Assembly: GCA_024277255.1 (NCBI GenBank)
Contig: JAJRVQ010000127.1
Coordinates: 1 to 64,000, forward strand
Origin: Acidobacteriota bacterium
GTDB lineage: Bacteria > Acidobacteriota > Thermoanaerobaculia > Multivoradales > SZUA-115
DNA length: 64,000 nt
Reading direction: 5' to 3'
A program made the position numbers and the translations under genes. Below the pieces are notes generated by a model. It was not told the origin of the DNA. It saw only the letters and a program-made list of their open reading frames with translations, and ran no database searches. How positions within the stretch are numbered: the stretch's first letter is position 1; each line of letters begins with the position of its first letter. Of this stretch, positions 25,994 to 34,387 are shown piece by piece.

Positions 25994-27463
25994 TCAGAAG
26001 CTCGGCGCGGCGCCGATCAGGTATTTGAGGTCGGGATCGTTCCAACGCACTCCACCGCCGAGGAAGATCGAATTGCGGTCCCCTTCCAACAGATCGTCGA
26101 AGCCGCCCAGCAGGTAGAGGTTGGGGTGAAAGCGCCATTCGGTCGACAGGCGCAGATGCGGGGCGAGGTTGTCCTGGCGATCGAAGTCGTAGGCTTGCAG
26201 GGTCAGCCACAGCCGGCGGTCGAACAACGGGTAGTTGGCTTCGAGGCCGAAGCTCGATTCGATCAAGCCGGTGTAGAGCTTGAATTCACCGCCCAGTTCA
26301 TGACCCAGCAGTGCGGTGAAGGTGAGGTCATCGCTCAACCGGACGGTCTCGATCGTCTGTACGTCCACCGTGCCATCGCCGTGCGTCGTGGTGATGCGCT
26401 CGGTGCGCGTCTTCTCGCGGTCGGTGGCGGCGTCGACGATCGAAGCTCGGTAGAGCCAGTCCGAACGGGTGTTGATGTCCACGGTCAGACTAGCCTGGCT
26501 AGTCTCCGTCTCACTCAGATAGAAGCCGCCCAGATTGAGGTCGAGCCCGATCCGCTTGATCGCACCGAGGGTTTCGCTCAGCTCGCCGACTCCGCTCTCG
26601 ATGGTACCCAGGGTCGATACCAGTTGATCGTGCGCCTCATCGCTGGCCAGCAGCTTGCCGACGGTTCCCTCGCCCGCCGCCAGCCGGCTGGTGATGGTGT
26701 CCAGGTTGCCGACCACCGGCTGCAGATCGGCGCTCAGCTGCTTGATGTTGGCCAGACTCGCGGCGAGGTCGTCGCGGTTGTCGCCCACCAGGGAACCGAT
26801 CTCGCTGAGCACCTCTTCCATCCTCCGAGCCAAGCGCGGCAGCTCGCTGGCCAGCGTGGCGCTGGCCGACTCGAAGTTGGCGATGGTGGAATCGACCTGC
26901 CGCCGGTTGCTCTTCAGAATGTCGCGAACGTCGGCGCTGATCATCTCCAGATTGGTCAGCAGCCGGCCGATCCGGCTGTTCTCATCGTCACCGGAGAGCG
27001 AGCCTGCCAGGGTTCCCGTGACATCCTGGATGCTCTCTCCGATCTCGCCGATCTGCTCCATCGCCTGGTCAAAGCTGACCGGAGTGACACCGGGGAGCAC
27101 GGCACCTTCGGCCAGCGGGGTGCCACCGGCCGGGCCGGGGATGAGTTCGACGTACTTGTCACCGAGAAGTCCGGCGCTGGCGATCGCGGCGCTGGCCCCG
27201 ACGGTCAACTGTACCGGCTGATCGAGGCGCAGGGTCACCCGGGCGCGCTGGCCGTCGAGGCCGATGCCGTCGACACTCCCGACGCGCACGCCAGCGACTC
27301 GAACCGCGGCCTTGTCGTCCAGTCCGGCGACCGAGTCGAAGAGAGCGTCGACGCGCTGTCCTTCGGGCGAGAAGGGGTTGAGGTCCTCGATGCTCAGGAT
27401 GAGGAATGACAGCACGGCGAGCGCGACGGCAGCCAGGAGGCCGACCTTGATGGCGTTGGACAT
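25994..27463 (-). CDS. MlaD-like MCE-domain lipid transport protein with C-terminal barrel-like domain
   Basis: The 489-residue protein has one membrane anchor (about 7-24), a single MCE domain (about 33-113; AVRVAGVRVGSVDGI and ASAGLLGDKYVELIPG are family hallmarks), a long helical stretch with heptad-like spacing (about 130-305), then about 180 residues of alternating beta strands with polar turns (such as WLYRASIVD, FTALLGHELGG, SSFGLEANYPLF, HLRLSTEWRFHPNLYLLGG). It ends in Phe, as many outer-membrane barrels do. This suggests an inner-membrane-anchored MCE ring joined by a helical tube to an outer-membrane barrel. Its transporter partners MlaF and MlaE are encoded just upstream. A similar fusion is known from the diderm Firmicute Veillonella parvula. 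Confidence 0.85.
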   Translation of the reverse strand: MSNAIKVGLLAAVALAVLSFLILSIEDLNPFSPEGQRVDALFDSVAGLDDKAAVRVAGVRVGSVDGIGLDGQRARVTLRLDQPVQLTVGASAAIASAGLLGDKYVELIPGPAGGTPLAEGAVLPGVTPVSFDQAMEQIGEIGESIQDVTGTLAGSLSGDDENSRIGRLLTNLEMISADVRDILKSNRRQVDSTIANFESASATLASELPRLARRMEEVLSEIGSLVGDNRDDLAASLANIKQLSADLQPVVGNLDTITSRLAAGEGTVGKLLASDEAHDQLVSTLGTIESGVGELSETLGAIKRIGLDLNLGGFYLSETETSQASLTVDINTRSDWLYRASIVDAATDREKTRTERITTTHGDGTVDVQTIETVRLSDDLTFTALLGHELGGEFKLYTGLIESSFGLEANYPLFDRRLWLTLQAYDFDRQDNLAPHLRLSTEWRFHPNLYLLGGFDDLLEGDRNSIFLGGGVRWNDPDLKYLIGAAPSF

Positions 27464-27546
27464 GTCTGGTTCTCCGAAGTCGGGTTTCTTTGTCTTCGCT
27501 GTGCGATCGGTGGAGGGTGAGGGGCGTCGGCGCTCCGGCGGCCCGT

Positions 27547-28311
27547 CTACCCCAGAGGTCCTGTGGCGGAGCCCTGGACGAACTGCTGCACTCGCGGATC
27601 GGTCAATTGATAAAACTCATCGGGCGGCGCGAGCGCGATGATCTTGCCTTGGTAGAGCATGCCGATCCGGCTGGCGATGCGCTGCGCGCTGATCATGTCG
27701 TGGGTGATGGTCAAGCAGGTGACGTTGAGCCGGTCGCGAAGTTCGACGATGACCTCGTCGATCTGTGCCGTGGTGATCGGGTCGAGCCCCGTCGTCGGCT
27801 CGTCGAAAAGCAGGATCTGAGGTTCGCGGGCGATCGCACGGGCAAAACCCACCCGGCGGCGCATGCCGCCGGAGAGCTGCGCCGGGAGCTTCTTCTCCAC
27901 CCCTTCCAGATGCACCATACGCAGACACTCGGCAATCCGATCGGCGATTTCGGATCGGGAGAGCGAAGTGTGCCGGCGCAGGGCGAAGGAGACGTTGTCC
28001 GCCACATTCATCGAGTCGAACAGGGCGCCCTCTTGGAAGGCCATTCCGTAGCGCCGCCGGAAGCGGGTGATCTCCCGGTAGCCGAGTGTGCTGAGGTCGA
28101 CACCGTCGACTTCGACGGTGCCGCGATCCGGCTTCAGCAGGCCGATGACATGTTTGAGCATGACGCTCTTGCCGCTTCCCGAGCCTCCGATGACCACCAG
28201 CGACTCGCCCTCGGTGACCTCGAGGTCGAGGCCGCGCAGCACCACCTTGTCACCGAAACTCTTCTCAATCCCGGTCAAGCGAATCTTGGTCGCCCTGCTG
28301 TGCGCGTTCAT
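27547..28311 (-). CDS. mlaF: MlaF-like ABC transporter ATPase for lipid transport
   Basis: This 254-residue ATPase has Walker A VVIGGSGSGKSVMLKHV, signature LPAQLSGGMRRRVGFARA, Walker B QILLFDEPTTGLDPIT and switch His in LTITHDM. The GGSGSGKS and SGGMRRRVG spelling is that of the Mla/Mkl branch. It energises phospholipid movement with MlaE and the MCE protein. The ATG at 28311 shares one base with the mlaE stop (TGATG). The frame runs open much further upstream (to 28971), but that part is the mlaE gene in a shifted frame. Confidence 0.92.
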   Translation of the reverse strand: MNAHSRATKIRLTGIEKSFGDKVVLRGLDLEVTEGESLVVIGGSGSGKSVMLKHVIGLLKPDRGTVEVDGVDLSTLGYREITRFRRRYGMAFQEGALFDSMNVADNVSFALRRHTSLSRSEIADRIAECLRMVHLEGVEKKLPAQLSGGMRRRVGFARAIAREPQILLFDEPTTGLDPITTAQIDEVIVELRDRLNVTCLTITHDMISAQRIASRIGMLYQGKIIALAPPDEFYQLTDPRVQQFVQGSATGPLG

Positions 28312-29084
28312 CAGAAGAGCAACTTGGTGAGAAAGAAGTCCGAGATGAGGATGGCGATCGAGGCCAAGACCACCGCCTGGGTCGTCGACCGGCCAACCCC
28401 TTCGGCACCACCGCGGGTGAAGAAGCCCTTCTCGCAGCCGATCACCGAGATCAACAGGCCGAAGAAGGCCGCCTTGATCAGCCCGGAGAAGAGATCGGTC
28501 AAGTCCATATAACGAAAGGTATTCTCCATGTAGGTCGAGGGGTTGGCACCCATCAGCACCACGGAGATCAGATAGCCACCCCAGATGCCGATCATGTCGC
28601 CCAACAGGATGAGCAGCGGCAGGGTCAGGACGGTGGCCCAGACGCGCGGCACGATCAGATAATGGATCGGGTCGGTGGCCATCACTTCCAGGGCGTCGAT
28701 CTGCTCGGTGACTCGCATGGTGCCCAGTTCCGCCGCCATCGCCGACCCACAGCGGCCGGCGACGATCAGGCCGCCGAGTACCGCGGCCAACTCGCGGACC
28801 ATCGACAGACCGACGATCGAACCGACGAAGTTCTCGGCGTTGAAGCGGGCCAGGACGTTGAAGATCTGTAGTGCCATCACCATGCCGGTGAACATGGCGG
28901 TGAGCAGCAAGACCGGGATCGAGCCGACGCCGATGCGCGCCATCTGGCGCAGCAGTTCGCGCCCATCGCAAGGCCGACGCGGCGTCCAGGCGACGACCCG
29001 CCAGAGGACGATGAAGAACCGGCCCAGCTCCTCGAAGAAGTGACCGAAGGCGGCAAGAACCCGCGCTGACAGCTTTGATGGCAT
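28311..29084 (-). CDS. mlaE: MlaE-like ABC transporter permease for lipid transport
   Basis: The 257-residue inner-membrane protein has five or six membrane segments and the MlaE-family text VELARVLGGLIVAGRCGSA-like motif (here LAAVLGGLIVAGRCGSAMAA), ELGTMRVTEQIDALEVMAT and a conserved PRVWATVLTLPLL. It is the permease pairing with MlaF; the MCE protein is the ligand-binding part. dnaB lies 3 bp upstream on the same strand, an unusual but clear operon link. No mlaB (STAS), mlaC or mlaA gene is present in the window. Confidence 0.92.
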   Translation of the reverse strand: MPSKLSARVLAAFGHFFEELGRFFIVLWRVVAWTPRRPCDGRELLRQMARIGVGSIPVLLLTAMFTGMVMALQIFNVLARFNAENFVGSIVGLSMVRELAAVLGGLIVAGRCGSAMAAELGTMRVTEQIDALEVMATDPIHYLIVPRVWATVLTLPLLILLGDMIGIWGGYLISVVLMGANPSTYMENTFRYMDLTDLFSGLIKAAFFGLLISVIGCEKGFFTRGGAEGVGRSTTQAVVLASIAILISDFFLTKLLF

Positions 29085-29087
29085 CGG

Positions 29088-30449
29088 CTAGAAGGCAGGT
29101 CCTGCGGGGGCGGCCGGGTGGCTTCCGAGAGTCTTGAAGGTGGTGATCTCACCCAGGAAGACGAGATTCACCGTACCGATCTCTCCGCTGCGATGCTTGG
29201 CGATGATCAGCTCGGCCAGACCCTGATTCTCCGGGTCATCCTTGTTGTAGACCTCATCGCGGTAGATGAAGGCCACCAGGTCGGCATCCTGTTCGATGGC
29301 ACCGGATTCGCGCAGGTCGGCCAGCTGCGGGCGGTGATCGCCGCTGCGTCGTTCGGGTTGGCGGGAAAGCTGCGACAGGGCGATGACCGGAATATCCAGC
29401 TCCTTGGCCAGCTGCTTGAGGCTGCGGCTGATGGCGGCGATCTCCAGGTTGCGGTTCTCGAACTTGCCGCCCGCCTGCATCAGCTGCAAGTAGTCGAGGA
29501 TGAGCAGGTCCAGCCCCTTCTCCGCTTTCAGTCGCCGGGCCTTGGAGGAGAGTTCGAGCAGGGTCGGGTTGGGCGAATCGTCGATGTAGAAGGGGGCGCC
29601 GCTGATTTCGCGCACCGTCTTGAAGACGGTTCCCCATTCGTTGCTCGACAGGTGGCCGGCGCGCAGCTTGCCGAAGGCGACATTGGCCTCCGAGCAGAGA
29701 ACGCGCAAGGCGAGTTCTTTCTCGCTCATCTCCAGGGAGAAGATCCCCACGCTGCACTTCTCTCGGATCGCGATGTGCTGGGCGACGTTGAGCGCGAAGC
29801 TGGTCTTGCCCATGCCGGGGCGGCCGGCGATGATGATCAGGTTGCCCTTGTTCAGCCCTTGGGTCTTGCGGTCGAGGTCGATGAAACCGGTGGGAAGGCC
29901 GATGAGGCCCGTGCCGGGCCGCTCCTCGAGTTCGGCGAGAGTCTCCTCGAAGACCGAGGTCAGCGAAGAGAATCCGCGGCGGATCGACTCTTCTCCCAGA
30001 CCGAGGATCGCCTGCTCGGCGCGGCCGAGTGCGGCGTTGGCCTCCAGACCGCCGTCGAGGCAATCGCGGATGATCTCTCCCGATGCCTGGATCAGCCGCC
30101 GCCGAACCGAACGCTCCTTGACGATGTCGGCATAGGACTCGATATTGCCCAGATCGGGCAGGTCGACGTCCAGACCGGCGAGATAGGCGATACCGCCGAC
30201 GGAATCGAGATTGGCCTGCTGTTCGAGCCTGGCCTGCACGGTGCGCAGATCGATCTCCACCTGCTCGTCTTGCAGGTCGACCATTGCCTGATAGAGGAGC
30301 TGATGGCGCTCGAAGTAGAAGTCATCCGCGATCAGCCGACCGGCCACCGTGGCCAACAGCCGCGGGTCGAGCATCACCGCGGCGAGGACGGCGCGCTCGG
30401 ACTCGTCGCTGTGCGGCAGACTTTTCGGCTGGGATAGGGCGTCGATCAT
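29088..30449 (-). CDS. dnaB: Replicative DNA helicase DnaB
   Basis: DnaB is the hexameric 5'-3' helicase at the replication fork. The N-terminal domain (LPHSDESERAVLAAVMLDP) and the RecA-like C-terminal domain are complete: Walker A IIAGRPGMGKTSFALN, GIFSLEMSEKELALRV, Walker B LDLLILDYLQLM, and ALSQLSRQPERR and DLRESGAIEQDADLVAFIYRD. No intein is inserted. I choose the ATG at 30449; a TTG 18 bases earlier is in frame. Its length of 453 residues is normal. PriA, the restart helicase that helps load DnaB, is encoded about 22 kb away in the same window. Confidence 0.95.
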   Translation of the reverse strand: MIDALSQPKSLPHSDESERAVLAAVMLDPRLLATVAGRLIADDFYFERHQLLYQAMVDLQDEQVEIDLRTVQARLEQQANLDSVGGIAYLAGLDVDLPDLGNIESYADIVKERSVRRRLIQASGEIIRDCLDGGLEANAALGRAEQAILGLGEESIRRGFSSLTSVFEETLAELEERPGTGLIGLPTGFIDLDRKTQGLNKGNLIIIAGRPGMGKTSFALNVAQHIAIREKCSVGIFSLEMSEKELALRVLCSEANVAFGKLRAGHLSSNEWGTVFKTVREISGAPFYIDDSPNPTLLELSSKARRLKAEKGLDLLILDYLQLMQAGGKFENRNLEIAAISRSLKQLAKELDIPVIALSQLSRQPERRSGDHRPQLADLRESGAIEQDADLVAFIYRDEVYNKDDPENQGLAELIIAKHRSGEIGTVNLVFLGEITTFKTLGSHPAAPAGPAF

Positions 30450-30512
30450 CTTCGCTGGTCGAGACAACGGCCATGGTGTGGCGCGATCGGGTGGATCGCC
30501 ATACTAACGGAC

Positions 30513-31679
30513 CTAACCCGTGGCCGAAACAGGGGGTCGCTGCCGCACCGGGTCGCCGGCGCGCAGCTGTTGATAGCGCTCGATCGAGATCGATTCGCGG
30601 CTCGCCAGATCCTGCTCGAAGTCTTGCCGCCAAGCCCCGGCGGCGGCTTCGACACCGGCTTCGAGGAGCAGCAGTTCGGCGCCGAAACCGGAACCGTAGG
30701 AGAAGGCGGCGATCGTTTCGCCCGCGGGCAGACCGGCCAGCGCTTGGGCTACGGCGATCCACAGGCTGGCCGTGTAAGCGTTGCCGCAGGCCTGATTCCA
30801 GCTCATCGTCGGGTCGACCTTGTCGGTGAAGAACAGGGCCGTGTGCTCCTCGCTCCAACCGAGTGCGGCGCCGAGCGCGAAGACCGCCTTCTTCACCATC
30901 TTGGGGAAGGGCACATGGAAACAGGCGGCGGCTAGATTCTCGATGGTGGCCTCTCCACTGTGCTGAGCCAGCGCCTGAAAACAGTGTGAGGCGGCCCGCT
31001 TGTAGCAGTCCAGGCTGAGCGGGCCGTCGACCAACGGAAAGCGCTCCCCGACCGGCCGCCAGAAGTCGAACTGAGGCTCGCTCCAGGGAAAGGAGAGCGG
31101 TTGAATCGATGCGATGCGGGGTTCATCGATGATCATGGCGACGGCGCCCGCGCCTTGGGTGGGTTCGCCGGGGTCCCCCGGTTCGTAGAGCGCCACGTCC
31201 GCCGCGATCACCAGAGCTGCCCGCTCTTGGCCGTGGTGGCTGCCGGCCGCTCCCGCCAGTCGCCATTCGGCCGCCTGACGCAGCGCCAGCGTGCCGCCGT
31301 AGCAGGCGTGTTTGACCTCGTAGGAACGAACGGCGCCGGAGAGTTCCAACCGATCGGCGACCCAGGCGGAAAGAGGCCGGCTCATGTCGATGGCCGTCTC
31401 CGTACCGACGGCGATCAAACCGATACGGTCGGGATCGCCCCCCCACCGTTCGAGGGCCCGTCGAGCGGCCCCCGTCGCCAGGTCGACGACTCCGTAGTCC
31501 GGCGGGCACAGCGCCATTTCACGGCAGCCGAGGCCGATGGTGTACTTGGCGGGGTCCTCTCCGCGCAAGTTGGCAAGTTCCTCCACGGCCAGTGCCAGGG
31601 GCGGCAACTGAAGGCCGATGGAGGCGATTCCACAGCTCGGTCGATGGTCGTTTCCCGGAAACTTGGCGATCTGAGGCAT
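30513..31679 (-). CDS. Hydroxymethylglutaryl-CoA synthase
   Basis: HMG-CoA synthase condenses acetyl-CoA with acetoacetyl-CoA in the mevalonate pathway. Family motifs are present: GLGCREMALCPP, VGTETAIDMSRPLSAWV, the active-site region SYEVKHACYGGTLAL with the nucleophilic Cys, FHVPFPKMVKKAVF with the conserved His, and MSWNQACGNAYTASLW. The ATG at 31679, after GGGAGGG, gives 388 residues, normal for bacterial forms. The frame extends 5' to 31883 but without support. No other mevalonate gene is in the window, so its role could be isoprenoid supply or a beta-branching reaction of a polyketide pathway; the family fits mevalonate best. Confidence 0.9.
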   Translation of the reverse strand: MPQIAKFPGNDHRPSCGIASIGLQLPPLALAVEELANLRGEDPAKYTIGLGCREMALCPPDYGVVDLATGAARRALERWGGDPDRIGLIAVGTETAIDMSRPLSAWVADRLELSGAVRSYEVKHACYGGTLALRQAAEWRLAGAAGSHHGQERAALVIAADVALYEPGDPGEPTQGAGAVAMIIDEPRIASIQPLSFPWSEPQFDFWRPVGERFPLVDGPLSLDCYKRAASHCFQALAQHSGEATIENLAAACFHVPFPKMVKKAVFALGAALGWSEEHTALFFTDKVDPTMSWNQACGNAYTASLWIAVAQALAGLPAGETIAAFSYGSGFGAELLLLEAGVEAAAGAWRQDFEQDLASRESISIERYQQLRAGDPVRQRPPVSATG

Positions 31680-31874
31680 TGAGGGGCCCTCCCGGTCGTC
31701 ATCCAAATCGAGGTCAGTCGGCGGGTGCCGCATGCGAGCAGGCGCGCCGCCGCCTGAAGTCAGGTCGTGCCATCGCTGGCAGAAACCTGAGGTGAATCGA
31801 AGCGCGATCCTACCCTTTTTTCCTTCCTTGAACCGTGCTTTTGGGTAGGCATCGTAGCCGGCAGCCAATCGGGC

Positions 31875-31880
31875 TATGAT
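31875..31880 (+). promoter_or_regulatory. Possible -10 box immediately before the LOG-family gene
   Basis: TATGAT at 31875-31880 matches the -10 consensus in 5 of 6 places. Transcription from it would begin near 31887, two bases before the ATG, and no Shine-Dalgarno sequence precedes that ATG. The -35 region is poor, so this is tentative. Confidence 0.35.
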
Positions 31881-31888
31881 CACTCGCC

Positions 31889-33025
31889 ATGCGCATTGAG
31901 ATACACGACTTGGAGAGCCTCGCCGCCCATCTGCGCCAGCACCGCGGGCTGGATGGAGTGGTCTGCCAGAGTTTGGATCTGGCCTCCGTCGCCGAGCAAC
32001 TGCGGGCGGTCAGCGCGGCCGGCGCGCTCTTTCTCGGCTGCCATGTCGACGATCAAACGAAACTGCACCTGGTCGAGACCGGCGGCTTGCTTTTCCCGCG
32101 GCTGCCGGATCTACCCTACGACCCCTACCGCTCGCAGCTCTACAGCCTCGACGAGTTGATGGCCGGCTATCGGCCCGGCGTCGCCGGCAGCTTCCTTTCC
32201 GATACGCGTGACAGCGCGATCTACCGCCACTTCAGCCACTATCGAGAGATCAAACCCTCCTCGATCTTGGAGACTCTCGCCCAGCGGCTGCACGATCACT
32301 CCATCGACAATGCTCTCGAAGACTTGCTGCGCGAGCACTCCGATGTCGCGGCCATCATGGGCGGCCACTCGCTGACCCGCGATCAGCCCTCGTACCGCGC
32401 CGTGGCCGAGATCGGCCGCGGCCTGACCCGTGCCGGTTTCTTGGTGGTGACCGGAGGCGGGCCGGGTGCGATGGAGGCGGGAAACCTGGGGGCATGGCTG
32501 GCCGGCTACCCCGACGAGGCTCTCGACCGTGCGCTCGACTTGCTCGGTGTCGAACTCTCCTTCCGCACCGCGGAATACCTGGAGGCCGGTTTTCGAGTTG
32601 TCGAAGAATTCCCGCGGGGATCGTCCAGCTTGGCGGTCCCTACCTGGTTCTATGGCCACGAGCCGACCAACCAGTTCTCCACCCACATCGCCAAGTACTT
32701 CGCCAACAGCCTGCGCGAGGATGGCCTGCTGGCCATCGCCAACCGAGGCGTCGTCTATGCGCCGGGCAGTGCCGGCACGGTGCAGGAAATCTTCATGGAC
32801 GCGACCCAAAACCACTATGGCACGTTTCGCTGGGTCAGCCCGATGGTTCTCTTTGATCGCCAGTACTGGACGGCGACTCTGCCCGCCTACGGCTTGCTCC
32901 GGACCTTGGCCGGCGAGCGGCAGTATGGCCACTCGATCACCGTCTCCGACTCGCCCGGCGAGGTCGTCGACTACCTGCTGGAACATCCGCCGGTGGAATT
33001 TCAGCGTAAGCCGGCGCAGCACTGA
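31889..33025 (+). CDS. LOG-family (Rossmann-like) nucleotide-binding protein
   Basis: LOG proteins hydrolyse nucleoside 5'-monophosphates; plant ones activate cytokinins and bacterial PpnN recycles nucleotides. The central motifs are VVTGGGPGAMEAGNLGAW and PGSAGTVQEIFMDATQNHYG, the local form of the PGGxGTxxE box; the catalytic Glu follows the GT as expected. The protein is 378 residues with an N-terminal extension of about 130 residues (YPYDPYRSQLYSLDELMAGY-type text), as in larger LOG/PpnN-like proteins. The ATG at 31889 has no ribosome site and lies close behind a -10-like box. Substrate is unknown. Confidence 0.8.
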   Translation: MRIEIHDLESLAAHLRQHRGLDGVVCQSLDLASVAEQLRAVSAAGALFLGCHVDDQTKLHLVETGGLLFPRLPDLPYDPYRSQLYSLDELMAGYRPGVAGSFLSDTRDSAIYRHFSHYREIKPSSILETLAQRLHDHSIDNALEDLLREHSDVAAIMGGHSLTRDQPSYRAVAEIGRGLTRAGFLVVTGGGPGAMEAGNLGAWLAGYPDEALDRALDLLGVELSFRTAEYLEAGFRVVEEFPRGSSSLAVPTWFYGHEPTNQFSTHIAKYFANSLREDGLLAIANRGVVYAPGSAGTVQEIFMDATQNHYGTFRWVSPMVLFDRQYWTATLPAYGLLRTLAGERQYGHSITVSDSPGEVVDYLLEHPPVEFQRKPAQH

Positions 33026-33087
33026 AGGTGGGCGAAGGGATCGCCACCGGCAAACCAACTCATCGGATCTCACGTATCTACTGTGAC

Positions 33088-33675
33088 ATGTACCTGCGCC
33101 GCCATCGCTGCCGCTCGCTGTTCGCCTCGTGCGCCATCTTGTGCGCCCTCACCGTGATGGCGCTCCCCGGTCGGGAGGCCGCGGCGCAGACCCGGCACAG
33201 ACTCGGCGTCGCCGGCAAGCAGGCTCCCAGCTGGCCGCAAGTCGAATGGCTCAACCTGCCGACTGAGATTCCCCGCCTCGATATCTCAGACCTTCGCGGC
33301 CAGGTGGTCTACCTCTTCTTCTTCCAATCCTGGTGCCCAGGCTGCCACGCGCACGGCTTTCCGACTCTGCAGGCACTGGAACAACGCTACCGCGACAACG
33401 ACCAGGTCTTCTTCGTCGCGGTCCAAACCGTCTTCGAAGGTTTCGGTACCAACACCAAGGAACGGGCGATCCAAGATCTCGAAGACTACGACTTGGCGAT
33501 TCCGCTGGCTCACGATGCCGGTGAGGATGGCCCGTCGGCTTTCATGCGCAGCTATCGCACCGGCGGTACGCCGTGGACGGTGATCATCGATCGCCGCGGT
33601 GTGGTGCGTTGGAACGGCTTCCAGATCGACGAAGAGCGGGGCACGAAGATGATCGAGAGCCTCCTCGACGGGTGA
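33088..33675 (+). CDS. TlpA-like secreted thioredoxin-family protein
   Basis: With the ATG at 33088 the protein is 195 residues and starts with a signal peptide ([22 protein letters not shown]). The thioredoxin fold shows [20 protein letters not shown], a CPGC active site (Cys83 and Cys86), and the cis-Pro segment [13 protein letters not shown]. It likely acts as a periplasmic thiol-disulfide reductase. An in-frame GTG at 33028 would add 20 residues without a signal. Its neighbour downstream encodes methionine sulfoxide reductase A, so the pair may serve redox repair. Confidence 0.82.
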   Translation: MYLRRHRCRSLFASCAILCALTVMALPGREAAAQTRHRLGVAGKQAPSWPQVEWLNLPTEIPRLDISDLRGQVVYLFFFQSWCPGCHAHGFPTLQALEQRYRDNDQVFFVAVQTVFEGFGTNTKERAIQDLEDYDLAIPLAHDAGEDGPSAFMRSYRTGGTPWTVIIDRRGVVRWNGFQIDEERGTKMIESLLDG

Positions 33676-33739
33676 CTTTGCCGGTCAGCAGGCCTATCAT
33701 CGTTCCTATCATGTGGGCTTCACTCAGAAGGAGATGACG

Positions 33740-34387
33740 ATGGGTTCGTTTGGCAGCAAGTCTGCTTTGCCCAGCGCGGATAGGGCGCTGGCGGGGCGAC
33801 AGGAGGCTATGGCGGTAGCCGAGCGCCACTACGTACTGGACGCGCCGCTGGCTCCCCCGTTCCCGCCCGGCACCGAGCGGGCTCTGTTCGGTATGGGCTG
33901 CTTCTGGGGAGCCGAAAAGCTCTTCTGGAAGACCGGCGGTGTCTACTCCACCGCTGTCGGCTATGCCGGAGGGTTCACTCCCAACCCGACCTACCAGGAG
34001 GTCTGTAGCGGAGGTACCGGACACGCGGAAGTGGTCCAGGTGATTTTCGAGCCGGCCACCCTCTCCTACCAGGCGCTGCTGGCGCTGTTCTGGGAGGGAC
34101 ACGATCCGACGCAAGGGATGCGCCAGGGAGGCGACTCCGGAACCCAGTACCGCTCGACCCTCTACACCTACGGCGACGAGCAGGGGCGACTGGCCGAGCA
34201 CTCGCGCGCGGCCTACCAAGACCAGCTGGCTGCGGCAGGTTACGCCACGATCACTACAGAACTCGGCGAGGCCCCACCCTTCTACTATGCCGAGGACTAT
34301 CACCAGCAGTACCTGGCGAAGAATCCGCAGGGCTATTGCGGCATCGGCGGCACCGGCGTCAGCTGCCCGACAGGGCTAAGCTGGTAG
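33740..34387 (+). CDS. msrA: Peptide-methionine (S)-S-oxide reductase MsrA
   Basis: MsrA reduces methionine-S-sulfoxide in proteins. The active-site motif [13 protein letters not shown] (Cys54) is present, with [48 protein letters not shown] and the C-terminal Cys residues of [11 protein letters not shown] that act as resolving thiols. The ATG at 33740 is preceded by AGAAGGAG 6 bases upstream; other in-frame starts at 33713 and 33734 have poorer spacing. The last 12 bases overlap the convergent kinase gene. Length 215 residues is within the family range. Confidence 0.95.
   Translation: MGSFGSKSALPSADRALAGRQEAMAVAERHYVLDAPLAPPFPPGTERALFGMGCFWGAEKLFWKTGGVYSTAVGYAGGFTPNPTYQEVCSGGTGHAEVVQVIFEPATLSYQALLALFWEGHDPTQGMRQGGDSGTQYRSTLYTYGDEQGRLAEHSRAAYQDQLAAAGYATITTELGEAPPFYYAEDYHQQYLAKNPQGYCGIGGTGVSCPTGLSW

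Noticed and set aside
25796-27409. 537-codon open frame on the plus strand over the MCE gene
   Set aside because: Antisense to an MCE gene with clear domains; shadow frame only.
27547-28971. 474-residue version of the MlaF ATPase
   Set aside because: The extra 5' part is mlaE read in another frame and is Arg/Pro-rich; the ATG at 28311 has the ATPase N-terminus.
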